Below, one piece after another: positions 46,741 to 60,300 of a DNA stretch of 64,000 nt. Made by a program: the position numbers and the translations under genes. Origin of the DNA: Cocos nucifera (taxonomy: Eukaryota > Streptophyta > Magnoliopsida > Arecales > Arecaceae); the NCBI GenBank assembly GCA_006176705.1, contig QRFJ01000046.1:1972653-2036652 (forward strand). The letters run 5' to 3'. The notes beneath the pieces are model-generated. The model did no database searches. It was not told the DNA's origin and saw nothing but the letters and a program-made list of their open reading frames with translations. Numbering within the stretch: position 1 is the stretch's first letter; each line of letters starts with the position of its first letter.

Positions 46741-49600
46741 TTAGACCGAGAAAAAACCATAACGGGAAACCAACAAATAAAAACAATCTCTTAAAATCTC
46801 ACAACCTACCTAAGGCTTCAAAACCTCAAGACCTAACAGGTAAGGAGGGCATTACCAAATAGAACATATCCAAAAGATATTAACAAAACATCAAAAACTA
46901 ATCTACCCTTCAGACCACCTAGAAAATCCTCAACACAAAATAATATAAATATAATGAAACAAAAAACACGAAGAAAAGGCAGAAAATCTTGACAACACAT
47001 CCACCATTAAAACAAACACAACCAAACAAAACCAATACCTCCACATTTCAAAAAATAACATTAATAATTACCCACACATACTAAATTACCAATAACTCAT
47101 ACATTTACTACCAAATTAAATTTCAAAAAATTAAAAAAAACAATACACAACTCATAATCATTAAAACATTCATAATAATATGAGAAATCACTCACGATAT
47201 AAAATAGATAACAAACCCACACAACTAAAGCAACTCTAAAAGAGAACACAATAAATAAATATGCCAAATCCACACATCAATAAAATATTTCTTTAAAAAT
47301 AAATTATTTGCTTGCTGCTGGATCCAAACAAAAAAAAAATTTATAAATCATTTTTTGTTTTTACTCCCAGAGCAATATCATAAATAAGAGTATGCACTTT
47401 CATCTCCGGTGAGAAAATATTCCAAAAAAAAAAAAAAATAGCAAGATGCTCAGTCCTCCGTACTGCCCCAACACACCCACCAGCTGCTTAGCACGTACCA
47501 GGGAACCAACGGACCAAGTTAATAAAACTCCCCATACAATAGATATGGGCTTATTCCCATTTGCCTTTTTGTCGATTAACAACAACACGTAGCACCAAAA
47601 AATACGAACAACACAATAATGAATTATTAAACAAAAAAATATTTAGAACATCTGAAGAATGTTAATGTACATGACAACATAATAAATAGAAAAAATCAAA
47701 AAATTAGAACAAAAAAAAAAGAACGGAACTTGGAGCCCTTAAGGCAAGCGAAGGATCCGACAAGAAAGCGCATCGTGACTAAGAGGAAGAACTCACCAGA
47801 AAGGATGACAAGAAAGATGGGAAAAAGACTAACGAGGAACACAAGTAGGAGGACACCCATAGGTAGGCACGAAAAAAAAAGAAAAAAACACCGAAACAAA
47901 GGAAAAAACAGGGTATGGTGGGAGGTGAAGAGGCGGGCATGCAGGAGGTGGGACGGGATTGGATGGATGGAAGGAAGAAAAAAATAAAATATTTAAAATA
48001 TTTTTTATAATAAAATATTATAGCTGAGCACCGTAACAAAATCCAACATTATATACATGTATGCATACATTCATACGCATGTATATATATATGTGGTGAA
48101 ACAATATGAGTTTCCTCTATCAAACATAATGGAGAGGAGGCCACAGGAGCGCGTCTATTTTAGTTGAAGCGAAGAATATTTTTCAGTTCAATAAAATCTT
48201 CTTCTCCTAAAATAAGGTGCAGTGTTTTCCCAAACAGCTCTTAGCTTGCAAACCTGGTGATGGCAGGATTTGAACCTAAGCATCAAGTAAAATTATGAGA
48301 GATTACCAGCAACATAACTTGGCACCTCCTAACCTGAATAATTGTGGTTGCATGACTAAGATACTACATAGCAGCAAAAGAGCTATTTTTTTCGGAAAGC
48401 ATGAGTTATTTGAAAGCAACCTGAAATAAGGCCGGTCTGGATTCTTGAATCCTGCATCTTTAGTCCCAACCGTATACCGGCTGGGATAAAAGTTCCTTGG
48501 TTTGGAGACGCTGGGATTACCATTTCCAAATTTTTCGGGATAAGAGGAAAAAAAAAAAAAATCACCTCTTAAAAGGGAAACAGATAAGTTTTCTGAGATT
48601 GAATGATCATTGCTTCCCCTATCACGTGAAGTCTCTCTCCCCAACCAGCCACGATGCTTCTCCTTTTCTGCTTGTGTTAGGATATCCCATGGTTACAAGA
48701 GGCAGACATCCTACAGGCTCAAAATGCAAGCTACTCCAAATAGTAATCCCATTCATGAATTGGTAAAGTAACCTGAAACCTTTCATTAAATAGCAAAGAT
48801 ATGGTTAAAAAAGCGAAAAATAAAGACATATCGGGTACAATGGTCAGTGATCTTCCACAAATATATTTCAAAGTACTTAGGCGTGATCAGAGCTGAAATA
48901 CCTGAGTTATTCCAGCAGCACCTTTCAAATTGTATATTCCATCGATGATACCCAATGGATATCATAGTCCAAGAAAGTTCAAACGAGCAATGGGAGTGGT
49001 AGCTGATGCTTGGTAGAACTCTGCATTACACCATTAGGCCCTATGGTTCGAATTCCCAGTCATCTTCAGCGCTGAACAAGTTAATCCGGGATTTCACCTC
49101 ACTAAAAAAGAAGTTATCACTTTCAAATAACCGAGGCATGGCAAGATACACAAGACAGAGGAGTCCCTTTCAAATCTGCCATCCATGATCCAACATAACC
49201 TGCTGTAGCATCCCGATAGCCCTTTCCACCTGAATTCAGTCAGATTTGTATAATGGAGCAAATAGACTAGCATTGAAGCTTGAGGCATATTCGTCTCAAA
49301 TGAAGAAAACATACTAGTTCCTTTCATTCATTGCTAAAATGAAAAAAATTCATATTTGGATATAAGTCTGAAACTAACGCAAGCAATATTCCATAACATG
49401 CTCCTGTAACGATTTTTCAATAAAATGTCCAGTGATCAAAGCTTGAAACATATACCAACCCAAACTAATGCTTCTCTCATATCTTCTGGTATTATATATA
49501 CAATTCTTTTTCCTGTACATAAATGGGAATGACTGTACATTTATGGTATCTCAATACTTTAGAGATCACAATGTGCAACCTAGAGAATAAATTGAAACAT
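46741..49600. other. Intergenic DNA, A/C-rich then mixed; no gene recognised
   Basis: Positions 46741-47290 are strikingly A/C-rich on the plus strand (AACAAAACCAATACC-like) with hardly any G. Later parts have simple repeats (48050-48090) and short frames without family match. Two tRNA-box-B-like strings occur (48251-48265 on the minus strand, 49042-49055 on the plus strand) but without a full tRNA fold. Confidence 0.5.
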
Positions 49601-49675
49601 CAGCAACTAAGAAACAAGAGTTTCAGTTTGTATTCAAGGAAAAGAGAGAGATGCACAAGACATCCCTTGTGAAAG

Positions 49676-52625
49676 CTAACAGCTTAGTTTTGAGTATAGG
49701 TCGTCCAAAGCAGAGTACAAAGGCCCAGCAGCTTTTGGTCTCTCCACTTTCCCCAAGAGGATGTCGGTAGTGGTCAGATAAGGATCACCATAGAAGCGCA
49801 AATTGGTATCCATCCTTGTTGCAACAACATTTCCTTCCAGGGAGACCCCAACAAAAGCACCTGTTCCTCAAACTCAAATATATCAAATTCCTTTTAACAA
49901 TAATTACAAGGCAGTGCCAAACCCACTAGCTGCATATATGGTCATCATGCTTTACCAATATGGACATGCATTAAGTGGGGAAGCCATGGCATGAGGTACT
50001 AGCACCTTTTTATGGTTTGGGTTACAATCATGGCAGTTGATTGTATGGCTTGGAGGAAGGAGGGAGGGGAGAGAGAAGAAAAGGAGGGAAAAAGAAGTTA
50101 TCAAAGAAGTCACATATCTTCAAATAAACATATGAACTTTTAAACACTTTCCTTGTCTTCCCTTAATTTGCAACTGCTGCTTTATACAAGTCTTTTATGA
50201 CCTAATAAATGCTCCAACCTATTTTGATGCAAATGCAACTTCCACAGAATTGTTGACAAGATGGAAAAGGAATAAATAGGATATGCCGAAGATTGTTGAG
50301 AAGACAGAAAAGGAATCTTCATTCATAAGATGTTTGAAGAACTTTTAGAATGGAAGACCTTGAATTAGTTTAGTTGAACTTTAACATGACATATGCTTGC
50401 TTTGGGAAATTATTACCTTTGCTGCAACTGTAAGTATAACACATGCCAGACCCTCTATCTCCGGCTCGGAGATCCGCTTCAAACACCCTGCCAACTGGTC
50501 CTGCTGCAACACTCAAGCCAGCCCCAAGAGAAAAGTGCATGCGGCTAGTGAATGCCTTCACAGATTTACTGCCATGAAGAACAATGATGAAATCCATAAG
50601 CTCGCCCCCAATCTGCAAAATAGAAAGGGAAAAGATCAGACAACAGGCTTTTCTTTTTAAGTTCAAAGGCCTGAAAGCAAAGTTCAAGGATAAGTTCCAA
50701 GCACAAGAAACTGAGCATGATCTTGGCTTATTAAATTCCAAATCAATGATTCAAAACATTCTTTTGCATCCCTCACCCACCAATCAAATCAGAAAGATCA
50801 ATTTGATACAATCCAATGCATTATCTAGGATAACTAGTAAACACAAAGTGTGGTCTAGTTTCAAGAACTTATTTAACAAAAACAGGACTACACATCAAAT
50901 TGTTGGACATGCTTATAATTTTTTTATATAAAGAAGAATGTCATCTACACTATGATAATTATGTATGTACTTTTTTGTACGTTGGGGAGAGGGAGGGATG
51001 GCTTAATGTGCGTAACATGATCCATTTAAGAAATGAATGGAAGAGCCAGAACTCATTAACATGAGAGAATTCAACTCTAGCATACTTTTACATACAAAAT
51101 TGCTCTAATGGATCATCAATTAAGCATATAAATGTACAGAACAAGTTATAAGATTGTTGGACATCTGTTGCTACATCATGCAATGCTTAACTAAAAATTT
51201 ATATGATTCTTCCGTTCCTCTATAAAGTTCTGTATGGTCTGGCTCCTAACAAAATTTCCTCAACTAATCATTGTTTACCACTGTGCTTTCCACAGTTCTT
51301 CACTGACTCAACCATGTTGATTTCAGACATGATACACAGCTATGTGCTTCTGCAGGTAAATTTGCTAAAAATAATGTGTAACAACATAACTACAAAAGTG
51401 AAGGGTGGAGCTAAAAAAAATAAAAAAACATGGTAGCATGAACTCGTCTCACTGTATGCCTACCTGTGCTCCCCATCCTAACCCAACAGATAAAATGGCA
51501 GATGGCGCAGACCATGACCCATCTGACCGACGAGAAACTACCAGACCTGTACCAACTTTATAGGTAAGAAATGCACCGGCTTTAGCAACTGTTAGTACAG
51601 CAAGCCCTTTTGCTCCTTTGAGAACTGCCAAGGGGATAGATTTCTCAGGGTTCAATCTAGAAACCTGCACATATCAAAAAGTGGAAATATGTTATAACAT
51701 ATCCAGATTATAATGAGAGTCATAAATACTTCACAAGAAAAAGCTATTGATAGAAAAAGGAAAATACAGAATGTTGCACCTGGCAATAGCTCCTCAGCGT
51801 ATTTGATGCCTTATATATCTCATATTCCATCGATAAACCCACAGGCAAATTCAGCCACCCTCTTGTGCAGGTCCAATCCATAACATCATGTTTTGCTGAT
51901 TGCATTGCATTGCTAAGGGAGTTAATCAAAATGCCCTGCAGTGGATCAAGTCTGTCATAGCAAGCATCGCAAACTCTCTGAGGATTGCGCTCTCTGAACT
52001 TGACAGGCAACAAACATCTCCCCTTCGTACAGTCTCTGCAAAAGACACCTCCACAAAACCGACAGTGATGTCTTCCACGAGTAATGGCTGTAAAAGGAGA
52101 AGTGCATTGCATGCAGACAGCAGTGTAACTATCTGGCAGCCACTCAGGAGGTTCTGCTTCCAATATTTCTCTATATGCACCATAACTGATAGCATCTGTC
52201 TCAAGAAGAGGTGGCGCACTTGGTATGCAAACTGACGAATGCAAAAAACTGTCTCCATTCTTTTCAGAGCTAAGAAATGATATGTCGGAGCTTGAAGTTT
52301 GTTGTGATTGACTGACACCTTGCATTCTGTTCTGACCAGTTAAAATTGCAATTATCCCGCTTAATACGGTTCTCAAGTTCACTTCAGGATTAGCTTTGGG
52401 TTGAGCAAAAATACATGGATCCTCAGCTGAATCATACCCCTCATGAAAGTCGGATTCCAGTGATGGTTGATATAAGTAGTCTGGTCCTAAGAATCTTGGT
52501 CCTGCTGAAGAAATAACCTTTCGATGGCCACCCAAAATATCAGATTTAAAGTTTCCATCATAATGATTTTCTTTATCAAGATTAGAAAGGGAAGAGTATG
52601 AAATGATTCCTTCAGATTTTTCCAT
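49676..52625 (-). CDS. FYVE zinc finger + SYLF (DUF500/Ysc84) domain protein
   Basis: This is a predicted endosomal PI3P- and lipid-binding protein. Exons on the minus strand are 52625-51780, 51664-51464, 50612-50417 and 49860-49676; all joins are GT-AG and in phase, giving 475 residues with TAG at 49676-49678. ATG at 52625 is preceded by an in-frame TGA four codons upstream, fixing the start. The FYVE domain (about 161-226) has WLPD, CMQC, RGRHHCRFCGGVFCRDC and RVCDAC, so the WxxD, HHC and RVC signatures for PI3P binding are intact. The SYLF domain fills the remainder (about 236-470), e.g. AKGLAVLTVAKAGAFLTYKV, GLVVSRRSDGSWSAPSAI, SVGLGWGAQ, AGLSVAAGPVGRVFEADLRA and RMDTNLRFYGDPYLTTTDIL. The pairing matches plant proteins such as Arabidopsis At3g43230 and At1g29800 (from memory). 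Its exact role is not settled here. Confidence 0.94.
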
Positions 52626-53650
52626 GAACTCTATTCAACACTCAATGATCATCAACAAATAGAGCTTTTCCTGCCTGCAGTTGTCATATATTTACTTTCA
52701 GATATAAACATGTTAAAAAACATCAGGATCCAAATATCCTTCATTGGTTGTTTCATTGAAACACCAATATAAACAAACAACAAGATAACATTTAACACAA
52801 GGTTTTTAAGTCTCATCATAGACAAACCAGTTTGGACCAAGGCCAAAACAGATCAGTTTCACCCGAGACTGAACCAAAGCTGATATCTAGTTTCAGGTTT
52901 CAGTTAGTTTTGGCAGTTCAATCAGCTTTGGTCCAGCTTCATTGGTTTCAGCTAGTTCTGACCAAAATTGACCTAAGATCAAACATGGATGCCTTCTTTA
53001 AAAAAAATATTTTCATGTTTATATGATATTAGGGTCAATTTGTCATCTATTTAAGTACATATGCTACATAATGTCAATTTTCAATGGTTTTTCATTCTTT
53101 TTGCAATTCAAAGAGGGTACAGACAGCCATCGATGTGCCTATTTCTCCGAAAATGCCCTTACAATGGTACTCCACAAAGACAAACGTGAACAAGCAAATT
53201 TAATTCATCGCACAGGAATAACTTCCTTTTTATATATATTTTTCTATAACTACATGAATTTGATTAAACAGCCACTTAACTTCAAAATAATAAGAAACAA
53301 ATGCTCTGAGTTCTACTAAAAGATGGAGAAAAATATTACCAGTCGGCATTGAAAACTTTATGATTGTCCATATAATGAAGTGTGAGGTTCAAGAGGTAAA
53401 TCATTCAGGAATATTAGTATGCTCAATCTTACTACTATGCAATATTAACTTCAGCCTATAATTATCCAAACTATACATATAAAGAATTTATATGACACAA
53501 AATAATACTTGTTGTGTCATAACTTTTCTTGACTTCTTTTATTTTTTTTTTATTTCATTGTTTAGACTTTAGCTTGATTTTGTGACTGAAACTCCAAAAC
53601 TGAAAACTAAGTTTATAAACCTTAATTTAACATAAATACAATCAAATGAA

Positions 53651-53874
53651 AAGCAAGGCAAAGCATGTCATTAGCATATTTATCATCTGGTTCCCACGAT
53701 AACCCTGCAATTATCTTCTATTCTTAGAAGGCAAAATTAAAAGAAATTAACACAAAGGCACAAATATACATAGCATTTAACAAAAGGAATTTAAGACGGT
53801 CATAAGATAAGAAAGGCAAAGCATTTCCATTAGCATATTTATCATCTTTCTTCCAATAGTTACCCCGCAATTCA
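53651..53874. repeat. Diverged direct repeat, offset ~160 bp
   Basis: GGCAAAGCATGTCATTAGCA (about 53656) and GGCAAAGCATTTCCATTAGC (about 53815) start two copies. Both continue with ATATTTATCATCT, TTCCCACGATAACCCTGCAA / TTCCAATAGTTACCCCGCAA and TTA/TTC. Each copy is about 65 bp. Probably an old local duplication in the intron. Confidence 0.7.
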
Positions 53875-54275
53875 CTTATATCTGGAAAAAAAAAAAGATT
53901 GGAAAGAAGTAAAGACAAAAACAACAAGCAATGAGGAACATCAAAGCTCAAAATGTTTCAACCACATGGAAACCTGTTGAGCATCAAAGGCAATTCCTTG
54001 CAAAGCACTCCACTTATGGTGTGCAATCCTTCACTCAAACAAATTGATTACATAGTTAATGATTGACAGGAATACTCTATGGACCAAAAAGATTGACTAA
54101 ATCTGGTGCATTACATGCTGGAAAAATGCCAGATTGCTTCTACTCAATTTTCTAGAATGCGGTGCATATGTTCGTATATGCAAATGAATATGTGCATGCT
54201 GTCCCTTCACTACATTGCATACCCAATACACAGCTAGTAATATTTGTTTGTGCCACACATGGGCCTTAAAGATGA

Positions 54276-54349
54276 TTTGCTTAGCACTTTTTTTTTTATT
54301 TAGTATTTGCTTAGCACTTCTTTTAAAAAGCAGGTTTTGCTTAGCACTT
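54276..54349. repeat. Three copies of TTTGCTTAGCACTT
   Basis: TTTGCTTAGCACTT (or TTGC variant) occurs at about 54276, 54305 and 54336, spaced 29-31 bp. A small local repeat with no evident function. Confidence 0.75.
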
Positions 54350-57300
54350 TCTGAACACATGCAATAGGATTAGCATCGTGCAGCTACCTATGTAGCCTAT
54401 TGTCATTGTGTGACCGCATACATAACCTTCTTAGCATTGTGTGACCACAATTTGGCAACTCTGATGTAGACCCATGCAGCATGGAAACTAAATAAATACT
54501 TAGCAATATCACAAAAAAAATCTAGTAAGCATGTGTATGCTAGTACACATAAATGCAGCAAACATTTTTTATCCAAGAATTACAGATGTGGCAAGACAGC
54601 AATGTAATTAAAACAAATGCAACCAGCTAATGAGAATTCATGCTGCAAAGAATATGAATAATAAGTATAGTCGCGACAAATATTCAGTGAGTCAGCAACA
54701 AAACTAACAAAACCAGAAGTTAGAACCAAATACAAACAAATGCAGCAGATCAGCAACAGAATAAAAGTCTACCATCCAAAAGAATAAATGCAGCAATATA
54801 AACAAAATGCCATCACAATTGTGTGTAGAAAATATTATGCTAAATCCAAAAATGAGCTTAGATTGCCATGTCTCTTATCTACTGTGTGATACACATGCAT
54901 GAGAAATCCCAAAACTAAAAGTAATGAAAAGGGTCTCTAGTCATGGTTCAGGCGAATGAAGGAGGAAAAAGAAAAAGTGTTAAATGAACAAGAGGGAGGA
55001 AAGAAAAGAAAAATTAACCTCATTTAGGGAACGGGAAAGGAAAAGAGGGAAGTTAATAACTTAAGTTATTGACTGCGGAAATATCCAGACATATCCTAGG
55101 AGTATCTGGGAAGTATTCAAACATATCTCAGGAGTATTAGGATCCAATTTCATTAAAAAAAAAAAAAAAAGACTGCAATATTTCTTTCCTGTATCAGACA
55201 TGTACCAGAGCCATATCCATAAATGATACATATCAGTTATGGCCATTGGCGGTGTTTTGGAGTATCCATGCTTCCTAGGTGCATTTTAAAACATTCTTTC
55301 TGCTAGCTATATTCTTAGCACGATGATACAGCCATATACTTTTCCTTTGCCTCGATCTTTTAGTACTTATTAGAATCAAATGAATGGTTGGTGTATTGCA
55401 CTTAATGAAACTGATAAGGCATAACACAAGATTGTAAAGGAGAGAGGCGTTAGGCAAGAAGTCAGCATATAGATAATCGAACTATCACATGCCTTGGAAA
55501 TGATATGAGGAGTTCAGAAATGGTTGAAGTAGTTGAAGAGGTGGATCACTCTGACCACAGCCCTTCATAGATTGCCGAAGAAGAATATGATTTATTCATG
55601 TAGTAAAAATGTTGATAAAAGAAAATATAACAGATGCTTATGATGAAGAACACTAACACGAGATTTGTTAATGGTACAATTAAAAAAATAAAATTTCTTG
55701 ATTAATATAATGTTCATGCTTTATAGAAATGAAAGGTGAAGCAATATTCATATAGTCAACCACAAGTGACTAGAATTAGGTTTTCTAGCAACAGTCTAGT
55801 TGAACATGCAACTAGATGATGCTAAAAGGCTTATTGGCACATTAATTGCCGATATAATTGGTTCAATGTCAGAGAATCCCACATTCCTTGCTTAGGGTGC
55901 CTGTCAGTTATTTCATTAATAGGGCCAACAATCCAAATGAATACATAGCATATTTCAGCAACACCACTAACCACTTTAATGAAGTTATTTTTTGGTACCC
56001 ATAGACCATTTCCAGAATCTATGCAGCTTGTGTGAACAACAAGGAACCATCAACAAGCGTCACCTTAACAAATCAAGCCATAATCTTACATCAAGTAGAT
56101 AAAATATGGCAAAATCTATCCATTTCTGCTATAGTTTCCACTTGTTGATACAAGGGATTGCCAAAAGTATCTTCAAGGTCTTGCACAATGTTATAACATA
56201 GATGCCAATATGTTCAAACTCAACATAACCTTCAAAAGCCATGGATAGCACCATGAATATGCGTGCATATATGGTATTAGGATCATATGTAGTAAATTGG
56301 GCCAGCATGAACTTTGCAGCAATGTTAAGTACCCAAAACTTTGCATCTCTCACTAAGTTCCAAATAATAACACAAACTCATAAACATAAACTTCAATTGC
56401 GATGGACCTGAAAAATGTTAACATTGTCTCTGTACATCATATATTATTCCCAAAAATTTCCAAGTGTTTTGACATGTCAAAAGGCCCAAGATCCATGATT
56501 GTGTTGGCAACACTAATCCCAGACTATAGCCCTTGATATGATGGAACATGAAACTCCAACAGCATTCCTCATCAACAAGAACTACTCTTTCAAGTCTTCT
56601 CCAGATTTCCCAAGTTGCATTAACCACTCAGCACATGATACTGAGTACTAGGAAAATAGATAGGTCAATCTTCCTTCAGTTTTGGAAATGATATTTTCCT
56701 AGAATTTTTTAAAAATAACCACAAAACTTAAGAATACAGCAATATGCCCTAAACTCCATTATTTTTTGGTCCAATGTCCTGATCTCCAATTACTGTATAA
56801 AAAATTGAAGAATAGAACAAAAAGGCCAAGAAAATTGTGATGTCCATGCAAAATTCAGGACTCGGGCAACTAATCACCCCATAATGTGCTTATGCATGTA
56901 TTTTTCATCCGAGTTGGTTTATCTACCAACAATCCACAAGATCACCAATAACTTTTCTCCGCCCAATTAATATTATCATAAGCTTTCCAAAGAAAACATA
57001 TGTTTTTCTTCTATTTCGATTCCGATTCTAATTCAGGTGTATATTAATCAAAAAATCTCTAAATTTTCGCAAATGCGATCGTCTCCACCTCGAAGAATGA
57101 CAAGAGATTAACCGAAGGTTAGAGAATCGCAGCACCCAACAAACCCTATTAAAAAGCACCGAATTGAATGGAAAACCATACGAACCCCAGAAATTAGGGG
57201 GCAATCAACATATGAAAGAGGGAAAAGGAAGGAAGAATCGATCGAGACTGACCTGTTGGATGCCACCGAGAAGACGGCAGCGAATCGATTCGATGTCGCG

Positions 57301-57375
57301 AAGAGGTTGAAGCGATGGCCGACGGGCGGAGAGGAAGAGGTCCGAGGGTTTCGTTTAGTTTGGCTTGCGGGAGGG

Positions 57376-60300
57376 GAAAGAAAGGATGACACTATATTGA
57401 AGACGCCACGTCAACCCATAATTAAACCTTTTTAGTTCAATAAATAAGTCGGTCCACCTTAGCCCATGGAGGATCTGAACTGGCTAGGGAGTCTAAAATG
57501 TAGACTCGAGTTCGGTCATATCACTTGGTGGGTCAGCCAGGACTCTTCTTCTACAATTTTTCATATCAGCTAAGCGCAGTTTTCATTTTTTTTTTTTCTT
57601 TTTCTTTTTTATTTAATCTCCCTACTAATAAAATTTCCACATAGTCTCATGTAGACACGGAGAACACACCTGTTCATGGGCAGACGGCTCGCTTAAGTCC
57701 TAGCATTTTTGGCAGGCTTAAGCCAAAAATTTAGACCCTCCAAGCTCAAATCGGAGTTTGTGGACTTAATTAATAATTATTATTAATATATGAACTTAAT
57801 AAGACAATAGACATAGATCATTTGAAATTTTTAATTATTCATATTTATTAGTTCTTAATATTTTTATTATTTTATTATTTTAAAAAATTAAAAATTATCA
57901 TGAAGTCTGAGGCCGACTCAAAACTCGAGTAGGATCTGGATCGCCTAATATAGGCTGGCAAGCTAGACTAAGTCGGATTTGGGTCTTAAAAAAAATTATT
58001 TTGATCTTTGAGCAAAACCCAATCTCGTCCGGTCCATAAAGAGGTCCATTCGAGACCCACAGATCCGTACGTTTGACCTGTGGATACGGTTCAGTGCTGG
58101 TTGGATTAGGATGGAAGGAGTCCCAACTTCCACCTTTAGGCTGGCTTCTAAGCAATGTGTATGAAGCACGTGATGTTCATGTATTGTGAGGTTTACTGTG
58201 GATGGGTCCGGCCAGGCAACCGGCCGCCCACGAGCTAATGCAATTTTTCAGGCGTTTAGTGCTTAGCGTGTGCTTAATCGTTTTCTTTTGCCCTCACCAT
58301 TTAAAAGAAAAAAAGAAAAGGCGTGTGCTATTCAAGAGGGGCATTTGATGAATAGCTACGATATCATTGATTGGTAATTACTGGGAGTAAGTATGCACAT
58401 GAGTTTATCTAAAAGGATTGACAGGTGATGGTAATAACAGTGAATATATTATCTCAATTGGTTTAAGTAATATTCATCTTTAGAGAGTGGATGTGGAGAG
58501 ATGCATTCGGTAGGTACTGTTTGGTTGTAGAATAGGTAGAGGGAGGTATATTCTTTGCACCATTAATAAAGGAATAAGCCTATTTCAAGAATAGACATTT
58601 TTTGGTATTTGGTTGAGGAATAAGCGCACGGAATAAATGACGAGAATAAATTGTATTTAATCCATATTGAACTTCATTAAAGTTTAAAATTTATTGTAAA
58701 GATCTAATTGCCCTCTCAGTGCTCTCACTTTTTTAAGTGAGAATGAAGCTCTACGGAGTGAGAATGAAGCTCTTTTGAATTTCCATTACCTTAAGCAATG
58801 CTTGGTTCAAGAATAAAGCTGGAACAAGGCTTAGAATAAAAGTTACATCTGCAAGACAGCTTACAGAAAACAAATATTAACAAGGAGCACTTATGTTGAT
58901 CGAATTCAATTATGCCGAGCGTAATTATTCTAAGAGAACTATTCTTCTTGCCTAACTATTTCAATTAACATAACTCTCCTTTTCGATCCAGACCTCAGCC
59001 CCAACCTTATAAACACGTGGTGCATTACAGCATCCAGGAAAAATTTTTAGGTAAACTTAGTATTTATGAATTTTAATTGACTCTTTTTTCGTCTCATAGC
59101 CAATCATGATTAATACAATCATGATTAATACAGATTAACATTTAAAGAAGAACAACCGAGGTACAAATTTTTTATTAACTTTGCCTATCTACTTTAGGAT
59201 TTTTTGCATAAGAGGAAGCAGGGATGCACAAGGAACATTTTGGCCAAAGAAAGATTTAGGTGACTCGTGTCACAAGGATAGAACCACTAGAACCCCCAAA
59301 AGGTGGAAGGTTGCTGCTCCAAGGTGTTTTATGGATAACAAATTATTAAAGATCTACAGATACAGAATTTAGCGTACTTGTCCCTTCTAAATGCTTAATA
59401 CGTTCATTCCCTTCCCATTGTTTTCTGAATTCGTTTCATTCCCTTCTCATTACTTCTCAGACATGGAGCTGGGATTATCCAACACAGCCTATATGAAAAA
59501 ATTGTCCTGATGAATCCATGCAGCAAATTAGGATTTAGATGCATGATGAAGTTCATGTCCTGTCCTATCAATCTGAGGTTGGTCACTTAGATACCATGGT
59601 TTGCTTCTCCAACATATTTTTCCACCATAGCAACTACACTCCAGACCAAGTCATTCAAATCATCGGTTCTGATGACGCCTAATACACCTTTTCAGCCTGC
59701 AAAACTGCAATAGAATGTCCTAATAAAGGCTTTGAACCTGAGTTCGGATCATGTAACAGGCAAAATCGAAGCACCATTAAACAAAAGAGGTAATAGAAAA
59801 TGAAGCAACACAATTCAATTAATCAAGTCCAACAGTTAAAATCAGCCAACTCACACATGTATGATAGATCACATTCGTCTCCAACCTCTCCTGAATGAAG
59901 CCTCTAGAGAAAAATATGCCATGTCATCAGTAACAAGGAAGCCCATCTCTGAGTACATTATTCAACAATATGAACAAATAGAAAAGGGAACAACTTTTAT
60001 GACTGCCAAAATTGTTGTTAAGGCTCTACTGGCAGCAGCAAGACTCCGGTTTTAATTGCTTTGTTACAATTGACGATAGAGCTTGGACTAATCAATCCGA
60101 GATCACAAAATCCCTGTTTCAGCCCCAATCGTTTTGCATCTCTGGCCTTGAAAAATGATTTCTAGTCAAAGGGATGTAGCCTGGAAAAGGGGCAAAAAAT
60201 AATAAAAACAGCATATTAAATTGTCACATCATGTTCTTTGATAGGAGTATATGACTCGCTGATATGGAAAAAGAAAAACAGCAGATCTAGGGTCTGAAAA

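Larger units (their letters stand above)
52675..57375 (-). other. Predicted non-coding leader exon and long 5' UTR intron of the FYVE-SYLF gene
   Basis: A C/T-rich exon without ATG is proposed at about 57375-57254, ending TCCAACAG before the donor GTCAGT at 57252. An acceptor (CTGCAG) at 52675-52676 precedes the coding exon. The roughly 4.6-kb intron would be the 5' UTR intron. No coding exon was recognised in it. It contains a diverged direct repeat and three copies of a 14-mer described separately. Splicing is inferred from signals only. Confidence 0.5.

Noticed and set aside
48240..48312. tRNA-like string with box B (GGTTCAAATCC) on the minus strand
   Set aside because: The possible acceptor ends (GGTG/CACC) fit loosely, but no convincing D-arm or anticodon stem; at best a decayed tRNA-derived SINE.
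48990..49062. Second box-B-like string (GGTTCGAATTCCC) on the plus strand
   Set aside because: No acceptor stem pairing and no clear box A; not called as tRNA.
58519..58810. Possible MITE beginning GTACTGTTTGGTTG
   Set aside because: No matching inverted end or target-site duplication was found downstream.
59861..60055. 64-codon open frame
   Set aside because: No recognised motif, no splice context linking it to other exons, and length within chance.
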